From positions 248,001 through 312,000 of the forward strand of contig NZ_JACHZQ010000004.1 in assembly GCF_014193655.1 (NCBI RefSeq): DNA of 64,000 nucleotides, given 5' to 3'. How positions within the stretch are numbered: the stretch's first letter is position 1; each line of letters opens with the position of its first letter. The translations under genes and the position numbers were made by a program. This document shows, in pieces, positions 11,901 to 18,875 of this stretch. The notes beneath the pieces are model-generated. The model worked only from the letters and a program-made list of their open reading frames with translations, had not been told where the DNA came from and did no database searches. This DNA is from Rhizobium sp. BK313. Its GTDB lineage: Bacteria; Pseudomonadota; Alphaproteobacteria; Rhizobiales; Rhizobiaceae.

Positions 11901-14022
11901 CAACCTCAAGCCCACGATCGAGCCGAACGCCAAGGCCTTCTCCAACTTCGACATGTTCTTCAACATGATTGAGGCGCCGGATCACATTCGCATTGACGTC
12001 GATTTCAATGCCGACGTCTTCGACCGTGCCACCATCGAACGCTGGATCGGCCATTTCTCTACGCTGGCAGCAGCACTTGCGAAAGATATGGAGCGCAAGG
12101 TTTCCGAATTGCCGCTGATGACGGCGGATGAAAAATCCTGGCTTATCGATGATCTGAACCATACCGCCATGGACTACGATCACGACCAGTTCGTCTTCTC
12201 GCTCTTCGCAGACAGGGCAGCCGAACATCCGGAGGCTATTGCCGCCGAACATGACGGCCGTACGATTACCTACGGTGACCTGGAAACCCGGTCCAACCAG
12301 CTCGCCCTCTATCTGCTGAAGGAGATCCCCGAACCCGGTCAGCGCATTGCACTTCTGGTCGAGCGCTCGCTCGAAATGATCGTCGCTCTCATTGCGGTCA
12401 TGAAGGCCGGGCACACCTATGTGCCCATGGACCCGGCCCATCCTGAGCCGCGGTTGCGCCAGACACTGGATATCGCCCGTGTCGGCGGCCTGATTTGCGA
12501 CAGCGATGAGATGGCGCGGCTTGCAGCCTCCGGCACACCCGTCATCCGCATCGACAGGGATGCAGACGCGATCGGCTCGATGAATGGGGCGACCCTGAAG
12601 AATCTGCCCATCGATACAACGGCGCCAGCCTATATCATCTTTACATCGGGCTCCACCGGCATGCCGAAGGGCGTCGAAGTGTCCCACCGGGCGCTGACCA
12701 ACTTCCTCCTCTCGATGGCGAAGGAACCCGGCTTCACTGCCAAGGACACGCTGATTGCGGTAACGACGATCTCCTTCGATATTGCCGGGTTGGAAATGTA
12801 TCTGCCGTTGATATCGGGAGGAAAAGTCGTCATCGCCAGCCGCACGCAGGTCCAGGACGGCTTCGCGTTGGTAAAACTGGTCAACGACCACAATGCCACG
12901 GTGCTGCAGGCAACCCCCACACTTTGGCAGATGTTGACCGAGGCCGGCCTTAAGGAACGATCGAACCTGAAAATGCTCTGCGGCGGGGAACCGCTGCCGA
13001 AAGAGTTGGCCAAATCGCTGCTGACGATCGGCGCCGAGCTCTGGAACATGTACGGCCCGACGGAAACGACGATTTGGTCGTCGGTGCAGCGGATCACCGA
13101 TGCGGATCAGCCGATCACCATCGGCCACCCGATTGCCAACACGCAGCTCTATATCCTCGACCAGAACAATCGCATCGCACCGATCGGCGTCACCGGTGAG
13201 CTGCACATTGGCGGCGACGGCCTGGCGAACGGCTACTTCGACCGGCTTGACCTGACCGAAAAAGCCTTCGTGCCGTTCTGCTTCGCCGTCGGCAAGCCGA
13301 AGCGGCTCTACAAGACCGGCGATGTCGGAAGGCGCCTTGCCGATGGCTCACTGCAATTGCTCGGCCGGCGCGACCAGCAGATCAAGCTTCGCGGTTTCCG
13401 CATCGAGCTCGGCGATATCGAAGCCGTCGTCTCCAAAGCGGAAGGCGTTCGCCAATGCGCGGTCGTCGCGGCGGAAAACCAGAAGGGTGATCGCTCTCTC
13501 GTCTGCTACGTCATACCCACCGTCAGTGGCACCGAGCTTTCGCCCGCCGATCTTGCGGCCCATGCCAAAGCCAATCTACCCGGCCATATGGTGCCGAGCT
13601 TCTGGGTGACGGAAAGCGAGCTGCCACAGACCGCCAATGGCAAACTTGACCGCAAGACCCTGCAGATGCGCGGTGTGCCACAGCGCGAGGCTGTAGCCAT
13701 CAAGGTCCAACCGAAAACGGAGACGGAGCGGCGGCTGCTGACGATCTGGCAGGAAGTCCTGAACCTCGGCGACATCAGTGTCGACGACAATCTCTACGCG
13801 CTGGGCGCCGACTCGCTGACGATCTTCCGCATCGCCGCCCGCATGCTCGACACCGGTCTGCCGCTGGAGGCGAAGCATCTGCTGCGTCATCCTTCGGTGG
13901 CCGAGCTGGCGGCGTTCGCCGACAGCCAGGGAGAGATCACAGCCGATCCGGTTCAATTCCATGTTCCATCATTGAGAGACTTCCGTAACGGCGCACGCCG
14001 CGGATTGGAGAGGGCAGTATGA
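5926..14022 (+). CDS. Hybrid PKS-NRPS megasynthase KS-AT-ACP-aminotransferase-C-A-PCP
   Basis: 2698 residues, all domains in one frame. KS: Cys206 (ACSTS), His342 (CHGTA), His382 (NIGHT). AT: Ser652 in GHSVG with a HAFH motif, predicting malonyl-CoA. ACP: Ser992 in GFDSL. An Ala/Pro-rich linker (about 1015-1140) precedes a class III PLP aminotransferase with Lys1448 in YGKVVGGGMP. C domain: intact HHIVCDG (His1766-His1767, Asp1771). A domain: FTSGSTGMPKG, MYGPTETT, KTGDVGR, and TANGKLDRK, with code D-I-L-Q-L-G-M-I-W-K. PCP: Ser2630 in GADSL. No KR, DH, ER or methyltransferase is present. KS-AT-ACP-AMT-C-A-PCP is the order of McyE/NdaF (which add a C-methyltransferase), where the AMT turns a beta-ketoacyl-ACP into a beta-amino acyl chain. 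Both ends overlap neighbours by ATGA. Confidence 0.95.
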   Translation: MTKNHDTSHANGDQSDFDDNQDWDNQDSGGVAIIGMSGRFPGAPSVDALWQLICEGRDAFSQFSPEELEDAFTDEERAQPNFVPARPHLSDVEMFDADFFGMYPREAALTDPQHRVFLEICWEALENGGYDPQRYPGMIGVFAGSSMPTYLINNVLGDRAKAEEFTSNYQIGCFQQLVGALNDTLATRVAYKFNLRGPAFTVQSACSTSLLAVSQACQNLLTYNCDMALAGGVSITIPQKRGYIYQEGGMASPDGTCRPFDANAAGTVFASGAGVVLLKRQEDALRDGDHIYAIIRGYGVNNDGSDKIGFVAPSVEGQAEAISAAFANAAVSPSTIGYVECHGTATPLGDPIEFSGLKGAFSEDPPPPASCALGSVKGNIGHTDAAAGVTGLIKTALALGKAKIPPMANYQKPNPRIDLDRSPFYIPTELIDWPETAGPRRAGVSAFGVGGTNIHVIVEEPPVRHDEPVDEHEGPHILPLSAPNPAVLSAMRTNLADHLAKNPGLPLAQLAHTLQAGRREFNHRLAIAASTTEEAIDRLAAERYQPLIAADEPPVAFMFPGQGAQYVGMGAGLYSSEPEFARWIDRGAELLKMTLGVDLRDYICHTGPVTQSMADEQRETRIAQPCLYLVEYALARLWLSRGVKPYAMIGHSVGEFVAATLANVISFEDGLRLVANRGRLMQNQPHGAMVSVRADAETVSMHLRGNVEIAAINAPKLCVVSGPFNDIDTVCAGLESAGIAFSRLHTSHAFHSAMMDDAAIALREETAKATYGNATMPYISCVTGDWQTGERGTSPDYWATHCRDAVHFADGLVTLCRGRKPVLLEVGPGRTLSVFAAQTIGRDDLAAIVQSLPEHDRAFAASETLAEAHGKLWMAGYALEWPSLPASAQQRLALPTYPFQRQRHWIDAPQSARRASSQPALPAQDPAPAASLAADVNLVDENKAMNVVTPLSLSNRVLTLETSLLTLLSEMSGETLGTSERAVTFLELGFDSLFVGQFAQRIEKEYKVKLSFRELLSNIPSVADLALHLDQQMPPDAVKVAEPTPVVAAAAPVAATPLPVAMPAALPIAMPMVSSSSPDLAALLQSQIQLAQSLFAQQLLILQGSTAIAPVAAPIPAAAPVSAAVTAPAPAAAAAAKPTTDAPETEFGTERIKLYRPGAKSLAPEISNAKRAFIADLTAAYETKNAKSKAFTKANRHWLADPRTASGFRADWKEMVFPIVCDHSKGAHIWDVDGNKYVDLVNGFGQTAFGHAPDFVIDAVKAQADIGFAIGPQTPLAGDVAEMIAEVTGHERVTFCNTGSEAVMAAMRLARAVTGRDRIVVFANDYHGQFDEVLVKGRNRADKPIALPIASGIPLASVSNMTVLRYGAPESLDFIRANAEDIAAVIIEPIQSRHPELQPIEFVRELRDVATKSEFALVFDEVVTGFRVDPGGMQAIWGIKGDMATYGKVVGGGMPIGVLVGSSRFMDALDGGHWNYGDDSVPMTAPTFFAGTFVRHPLVLAAAHAVLHHIKGEGAALYGRVAERTQALVAEIKADLARRGIADVVHGYKSWFATDFSSQDSLGALFYAQMRLNGVHIQDGYPCFLTTAHSEEDFQTIAKAFRDSLDALQSAGILAPAEDRPTPSSETKTPAVARASRPQSAPLTEAQTEIWLAAQAGDEASCSFNESFSLKLEGAFDEKAFRKALDTVVARHDAFHIRFDRSGERFQFIPDFKLDAPLVDGADEALLQQIVEDEALTPFDLVNGPLARASIVKLGADKHVFVFTGHHIVCDGWSINVFVDELSTAYAAYQQGDTPQFEPALSFATYSTDFAPKPEKSGATEQFWLDQFKTVPDLPEMPVDRPRPEYRSFAGGTCTGFIGADVYKTLKKAGAKSGATLFSTLLAALQVTISRLSGQEDIVIAIPSAGQSLIGDQILVGHCVNLLPLRQTVTPAESFATHLKATQQLVFQAFEHQDYTYGTLVRKLGIKRDSRRLPLTEIQFNLERMAGGSAFGNLKPTIEPNAKAFSNFDMFFNMIEAPDHIRIDVDFNADVFDRATIERWIGHFSTLAAALAKDMERKVSELPLMTADEKSWLIDDLNHTAMDYDHDQFVFSLFADRAAEHPEAIAAEHDGRTITYGDLETRSNQLALYLLKEIPEPGQRIALLVERSLEMIVALIAVMKAGHTYVPMDPAHPEPRLRQTLDIARVGGLICDSDEMARLAASGTPVIRIDRDADAIGSMNGATLKNLPIDTTAPAYIIFTSGSTGMPKGVEVSHRALTNFLLSMAKEPGFTAKDTLIAVTTISFDIAGLEMYLPLISGGKVVIASRTQVQDGFALVKLVNDHNATVLQATPTLWQMLTEAGLKERSNLKMLCGGEPLPKELAKSLLTIGAELWNMYGPTETTIWSSVQRITDADQPITIGHPIANTQLYILDQNNRIAPIGVTGELHIGGDGLANGYFDRLDLTEKAFVPFCFAVGKPKRLYKTGDVGRRLADGSLQLLGRRDQQIKLRGFRIELGDIEAVVSKAEGVRQCAVVAAENQKGDRSLVCYVIPTVSGTELSPADLAAHAKANLPGHMVPSFWVTESELPQTANGKLDRKTLQMRGVPQREAVAIKVQPKTETERRLLTIWQEVLNLGDISVDDNLYALGADSLTIFRIAARMLDTGLPLEAKHLLRHPSVAELAAFADSQGEITADPVQFHVPSLRDFRNGARRGLERAV

Positions 14023-16499
14023 GTACGGTTGAAAATAGCCCGGTAGGCCAGGTTGCCGATCTGGAGATCATCGGCGAGTTTCCCTGCACGCAGACACAAT
14101 TGCGCTGCTGGATCCTCGACCAGTTGCTTCCCGGCAATCCAGCGCTCAATGTTGCGGTTCGCTGGGAAATTCGCGGCGCCTTCAAAGCCTCCACCATCGA
14201 GGCGGCCTTTCGCAAGGTGATCCAGCGCCACGAAATCCTCAGGACGCGGTTCATCGAAAGGGAAGGCCAGCCCTTTCAGCAGGCGGTCGACAGGATCGAT
14301 TTCAAGATGTCGGTGATCGATCTGCGCAGCATGCCGTCCGATCAGCGCCAGGCGAGGATCCTGTCGATCGGCGAGGAGACGGCGCAGGCTCCCTTCGACC
14401 TCAGCAAGCCCGGGCTCTTTCGCGTCTCGCTGCTGATGGCCGAAAATGACCGCGGGGTTCTCCTCATCACCGCCCATCAGAGCTGCTTCGACGGTTGGTC
14501 TATCCGCGTGCTCGGACGGGAAGTGGGGGAAATTGCTGCCGCCATCGATGCCGGCCGGCAGCCGACGCTGCCGGAATTGCCGCTGCAATATGGCGATTAT
14601 GCCCTCTGGCAGCAGGAATACCTGCAGAGCTACGGTTTCGAGACGGAAAAGACCTTCTGGCGAGAAAAACTTGGAGGCGCGCCTTACTTCGAAGTTACGC
14701 CGGACCATCCGCGCGGCCGCGTGAAGACCAATCACGGCAACATTCTCTCCATCGCGCAGCCTATCGCCTTCAGCGAGCGCATGGATGCCGCCGCACGCGC
14801 TCATCGCGTCTCGCAATATAGCTATGGCGCTGCCATCATCAGCGCCATGCTGTATCGGCTGACGCATGCCTCGACCGTGATGTTCGGTTCGCAGGTCGCG
14901 GGCCGTGAACATAGCGATCTCGAAGACCTAATCGGCGTTTTCATCAACAACCTCGTGCTGCGCGTCGATTTCTCGTCCGACATTTCGTTCGCGCAGCATA
15001 TTCATTCGGTCAGCGAGACGGTGGAGGGGGCGCTGAACCATCAGCGTATGCCGTTCAACAAGCTGGTGGAGCTGATCAACCCGGTCCGCGATCCCTCGCG
15101 CAATCCGCTGATCTCCGTGAACTTCAACCTGCAAAAGGCGTTCCTGGAGGATCACCGCTACGGCGGCTTCGAACTGATCAGCTCACCGTCGCAATCGCCT
15201 GGTGTCATTTACGATCTGAGCTTCATCATGATCGGCCGACCGACGGGCTGGCGCATGTCGATCGAATACAATGCCGACCTCTTCGAGGCGAGCACGATCG
15301 AAAGCCTGCTGCAGCTCTGGCAGAAGGCCTATGAGATCGCCCTCGACCATCCCGAGGCATCGCTCTCTTCGCTGACCGTGCCCGAACGGCATGCGATCGC
15401 TGACGCCAAGAGCACACCATCGGCCGAGCTTCCTGCCGGTGATGCCTTGGCCGATACGCCGGCGGCGAAGAAGACGGCGGCGCTTGCTGCCCTTTGGCAG
15501 GACATCCTGCAAGTTCCGCAGGTGCGGCCGAAGGACGACTTCTTCGCGCTCGGCGGTCACTCGTTGCTGGCGTTGCGGCTGCTGTCGGCGGTGCGGGATA
15601 AATTCAACGTCAAGCCGACGCTCGAGCTTCTCTTCAAGGAACCGACGCTCGAAGGCTTTGCCGCCGCGATCTTCGATACGCCGAAGACGCAGGCGTCCGC
15701 GACCCAGTTCGTCAACCCTTGGGAGTTGGTCACCTGCAAACGCGGCACAGGGCCAGCCACGGTTTATACGCTCAACCATCCCTTCCTGTATTATCGCCTG
15801 GCAAACGAATTGCCGGATACGATATCGGTTCAAAACGTCAACATGTTCAATCCTGATCTCAGAAAGGGTCTGGCTGATCTGCGCCTCGAAGACATCGCCC
15901 GCTATGCGGTCGACGCCATGCAGGTCGACGTTGACGCCGGACCCATTGCCCTCGTCGGGCTCTGCGTCAACGGCACGCTGGCCATGGAGGTGACCCGGCA
16001 GTTGCGGGAGAAGGGGGCTGATGTCAGCTTCACCGCCATCATCGACACATGGGCGCCAGGCTACTTCAAGTCTCTGCCGAAACGGGAGCAGAAGCGATGG
16101 AACAGGGAGCGGCGCGTCAAGCGTCTCGCCTATTTCACTAAAAAGGTACTGTCGGGCCGGACGCCGCTGATCGTTTATCTGAAGGAGTTCAATTTCTCGC
16201 TTGCGCTTCTGAACATGTTCGGCGTCAAAGGCGGGCAATATTCACCTGAGGAAGAGGCCAACGCTGCGGTGACGGATCTGCTGGTGGCGGCTGCGCGCAG
16301 CTACAAGCCAGCGCAGAACAAGGACCCTTCGGTGATCCTGCTGCGCAGCCAGGCCAATCATCCCCGCGCTCGCAAACTCCTGTTCGGCTGGGGCGATGCA
16401 GTGGCGGCAGATACCACCGTTATCGATATCGATGGCTGGCATGAGGACTCGGTGACCGAACTGGCATCGGTCGTCTCGAGGAAGTTCGGCGACGCTTAG
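14019..16499 (+). CDS. NRPS release protein C-PCP-TE with Cys-type thioesterase and atypical C domain
   Basis: 826 residues. The condensation domain (about 20-440) has AHQSCFDGWS at 152-161: His153 and Asp158 are present but the second, catalytic His of HHxxxDG is Gln154. A PCP follows (LGGHSLLAL, Ser515), then a thioesterase (about 560-826). The TE elbow reads GLCVNG, so the nucleophile is Cys649 rather than Ser. Asp676 (IIDTW) and His808 (DGWHED) complete the triad. There is no A domain, so the PCP is either loaded in trans or receives the chain from the megasynthase. It is the last gene of the three-gene synthetase set; the start overlaps the PKS-NRPS stop. The product should be released by hydrolysis or, given the Cys, possibly ring closure. 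Confidence 0.93.
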   Translation: MSTVENSPVGQVADLEIIGEFPCTQTQLRCWILDQLLPGNPALNVAVRWEIRGAFKASTIEAAFRKVIQRHEILRTRFIEREGQPFQQAVDRIDFKMSVIDLRSMPSDQRQARILSIGEETAQAPFDLSKPGLFRVSLLMAENDRGVLLITAHQSCFDGWSIRVLGREVGEIAAAIDAGRQPTLPELPLQYGDYALWQQEYLQSYGFETEKTFWREKLGGAPYFEVTPDHPRGRVKTNHGNILSIAQPIAFSERMDAAARAHRVSQYSYGAAIISAMLYRLTHASTVMFGSQVAGREHSDLEDLIGVFINNLVLRVDFSSDISFAQHIHSVSETVEGALNHQRMPFNKLVELINPVRDPSRNPLISVNFNLQKAFLEDHRYGGFELISSPSQSPGVIYDLSFIMIGRPTGWRMSIEYNADLFEASTIESLLQLWQKAYEIALDHPEASLSSLTVPERHAIADAKSTPSAELPAGDALADTPAAKKTAALAALWQDILQVPQVRPKDDFFALGGHSLLALRLLSAVRDKFNVKPTLELLFKEPTLEGFAAAIFDTPKTQASATQFVNPWELVTCKRGTGPATVYTLNHPFLYYRLANELPDTISVQNVNMFNPDLRKGLADLRLEDIARYAVDAMQVDVDAGPIALVGLCVNGTLAMEVTRQLREKGADVSFTAIIDTWAPGYFKSLPKREQKRWNRERRVKRLAYFTKKVLSGRTPLIVYLKEFNFSLALLNMFGVKGGQYSPEEEANAAVTDLLVAAARSYKPAQNKDPSVILLRSQANHPRARKLLFGWGDAVAADTTVIDIDGWHEDSVTELASVVSRKFGDA

Positions 16500-16549
16500 G
16501 CGCCGCCGCTTCAACCGGAATCCGGCGAAACCGCACAGGAAACGCGACT

Positions 16550-18148
16550 ATGGATATGACCAAGCCTTTGAGGATCGGTGTTCTTGTCGGGCACAAGGAC
16601 GGGTTCGAGAACTGGGAGCTGATGGTCTTCGACCGGATCCTGGCCGATCCGCGATTTGAGCTCGTTACCCTGCTCGTTCACCCGCATCCTTTCGGCGATC
16701 GGATTTCCTCGTCGCTATTTGGGCTGGTGGCGCGACTGGAGGCCAAGTTCCTTGCCCGGCAGCCTGCCTATACCCCGAAGCGTTTCGACGCCGGCCGGCA
16801 GCGTATAGATTACATCGAAGCTATCAGCGATCGCAACACCACCGATGGCAGCGTCGCACGCGCGTTGCTTAAGCGTCTCGATCTCGATCTGGTCATACGC
16901 ACCACGCCGGAGGGTTTGCCCGACGATGCGATCCAGGCTCTGCCGTTCGGCGAATGGGCCTTCAATTTCTCCGACCAGCGATCGGAGCATGCCGATTGGT
17001 TCAGCTATGCCAACGTCATCGCCAAGGCACCGGTCACGGAGCTGATGCTCTATGCCAGGCGCGGCGGCGACGCCCCCGCGGGCCAGATCGCTACTTCCTC
17101 GTTCAACATCAAGTTCAGCGCGGCGCGTAATACCGCCTTCGTGCGGGAGCGTGGCGTCACGCTTCTGATGCGCGAACTCGCGCGTTTGGCCGATACGCGC
17201 CAGCTAGACCCAACAGCGGCGCGCCTGCCGGCAATATCCGCCCCATCGTTCGGCGATCTCTTCCGCTATACCGGCGCGTTGTCAGGTTATCTCTCAGAAA
17301 AATCGCTCAAAGCATTGAAAACAAAGCTGCATTTCGGGTCATCTATCTGGACGCTCTACACCGGTCGCGGCCGGATCGACGATTTCGATCCCAGCCAGGC
17401 GATCGAAATCCCGCCGACCAAAGGCGACATCAAAGCCGATCCTTTCCTCTTCCAGCACGATGGTGAGTGTTACCTGTTTTATGAAGCCTATGCCGATGGC
17501 GACCGAAAGGCACATATCGCCGTCGGTCGCTTCAATGGCGACAAGGTAGAGCGGATCGGCGTGGCGCTCGATTGCCCGCACCATCTCTCTTATCCATTCG
17601 TGTTCCGCGAAGGCGACGATATCTTCATGATGCCGGAGACGCATCAATCTCAACGTGTCGAGATCTGGCGCTGCACCGAATTCCCGCTGAAATGGGAGCT
17701 CTATTCCACCGCCCTCGAGGGCCAGTCGGCCGCCGACAGCATCCTGACGCGTCACGGCGGCAAATGGTGGCTCTTCACCAATCTTTCGGACTATCACGCC
17801 TACGAGGATCACTGCAGCGAGCTCTATATCTTCGAGGTTGATGGCCCCGAGCTGAAGCGCGTCGTGCCGCACAAGCGCAACCCCGTCGTCATCGGCAGCA
17901 CCGTGGCGCGCAATGCCGGGCGCATCTTCGAGCGTGACGGCAGGATCTACAGGCCATCGCAGCGAAATGCCTATGGCATCTATGGCTACGGGCTGAATAT
18001 CATGGAGATCGAGCAGCTCACGCTCGATGATTATCGCGAACGCTGTATCCGCACGATCACGCCGGACTTCAAGACCGGACTTCTTGGCTGCCATCATTTC
18101 GATGCAGCGGGCGGGCGCTATATTCTGGATGCGAGACTGACCATTTAG
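16550..18148 (+). CDS. Formyltransferase-like protein fused to a GINT1-type five-bladed beta-propeller
   Basis: 532 residues. The first ~190 resemble the methionyl-tRNA formyltransferase fold (LRIGVLVGHKDGFENWEL, then DLVIRTTPEGLPDDAI and WAFNFSDQRSEHADWF), but the usual N-x-H-P-S-L-L-P catalytic stretch is replaced by NFSDQ, so the active His is apparently missing. From ~290 onward, repeats of the type ADPFLFQHDGECYLFYE, YPFVFREGDDIFMMPE and KWWLFTN match the propeller of the GINT1 N-terminal family (plant glucosamine inositolphosphorylceramide transferase) and GH43-like folds. It starts 50 bases after the TE gene with an AGGA site, so it probably belongs to the same operon. Its 3' end overlaps the convergent PPTase gene by 80 bases. 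A role in tailoring the assembly-line product or in glycan transfer is inference. Confidence 0.7.
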   Translation: MDMTKPLRIGVLVGHKDGFENWELMVFDRILADPRFELVTLLVHPHPFGDRISSSLFGLVARLEAKFLARQPAYTPKRFDAGRQRIDYIEAISDRNTTDGSVARALLKRLDLDLVIRTTPEGLPDDAIQALPFGEWAFNFSDQRSEHADWFSYANVIAKAPVTELMLYARRGGDAPAGQIATSSFNIKFSAARNTAFVRERGVTLLMRELARLADTRQLDPTAARLPAISAPSFGDLFRYTGALSGYLSEKSLKALKTKLHFGSSIWTLYTGRGRIDDFDPSQAIEIPPTKGDIKADPFLFQHDGECYLFYEAYADGDRKAHIAVGRFNGDKVERIGVALDCPHHLSYPFVFREGDDIFMMPETHQSQRVEIWRCTEFPLKWELYSTALEGQSAADSILTRHGGKWWLFTNLSDYHAYEDHCSELYIFEVDGPELKRVVPHKRNPVVIGSTVARNAGRIFERDGRIYRPSQRNAYGIYGYGLNIMEIEQLTLDDYRERCIRTITPDFKTGLLGCHHFDAAGGRYILDARLTI

Positions 18149-18875
18149 GCGCCTCCTCCTCATCGCTGCGATAGCGCAAGCCAACTGGATGGCCCTTTGT
18201 CAAAGCGACGACGGCGCCGGCGAACGTGATCGGCGTTTCGAGTTCCAGAACCCGCCAATTCGAAGGTGCGTCCGGATCACCATCCAGCCGCTCCAGTCTC
18301 GGTTCGTTTGCCCAATCGAAGGTCACGTCGAAACTGTCGAGTGGCAGTGATAGTCCCGCGCCATGCGCCTTGACGAAAGCCTCCTTGCGCGTCCAGCAGC
18401 GGTAGAAACCGTCGAGATAGGCCTCCGGCGGCAGTGCCTGCAGGGTCAGATATTCCCTTCGAGAAAAGAAACGGCCGGCGATATCTTCCTTGAGGAAACG
18501 GATTTCCTCAATATCGATACCGAGTTCGTAGTGGTCGGAAATAGCCAGCGCGGCAAGATCGGCACTGTGGCTGAGATTGAACTGGAAGGGAGTGCCGCCG
18601 GGAAGGGCGATGGAGGGCTTGCCGTAGTCGTTATAGATGAAGGAGAATATTTGCGGCGGCAGCCCGAGATAGCGCCCCAGGATGGACCGCAGCCGTCCTC
18701 TTCCGACAATGAACCGTTGTCCGTCGCGCTCACGGACGAAGCGCGCAGCTCTCGCTAGCTCTTCAGCGGATAAAAGCGCCGCGAATTCATCGACAGAAGG
18801 CGGCGGCGCATCCAAACTCCAGGTCCAGACGTCGATGACGTCAGGACCGATGATTTCGAAACTAGGTTGTTGCAT
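18069..18875 (-). CDS. 4'-phosphopantetheinyl transferase (Sfp type)
   Basis: 268 residues. Motifs GIDIEEIRF (Mg-binding Asp/Glu), FFSRREY and CWTRKEAFVKAHGAGL are diagnostic of Sfp/AcpT-type enzymes, which transfer phosphopantetheine from CoA to carrier-protein Ser. The length fits the Sfp class. It is the obvious activator for the four carrier domains encoded upstream. The ATG at 18873-18875 lies inside the 3' end of the DegT gene (14-base overlap), so it is translated from the same message. The frame extends 28 codons further upstream inside DegT, but the MQQPSFEIIG start is more natural. The tail overlaps the convergent formyltransferase-like gene. Confidence 0.93.
   Translation of the reverse strand: MQQPSFEIIGPDVIDVWTWSLDAPPPSVDEFAALLSAEELARAARFVRERDGQRFIVGRGRLRSILGRYLGLPPQIFSFIYNDYGKPSIALPGGTPFQFNLSHSADLAALAISDHYELGIDIEEIRFLKEDIAGRFFSRREYLTLQALPPEAYLDGFYRCWTRKEAFVKAHGAGLSLPLDSFDVTFDWANEPRLERLDGDPDAPSNWRVLELETPITFAGAVVALTKGHPVGLRYRSDEEEAPKWSVSHPEYSARPLHRNDGSQEVRS

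Noticed and set aside
7009..13206. Long minus-strand frames opposite the PKS-NRPS gene
   Set aside because: They mirror codon structure of the megasynthase, have no domain motifs and no ribosome sites.
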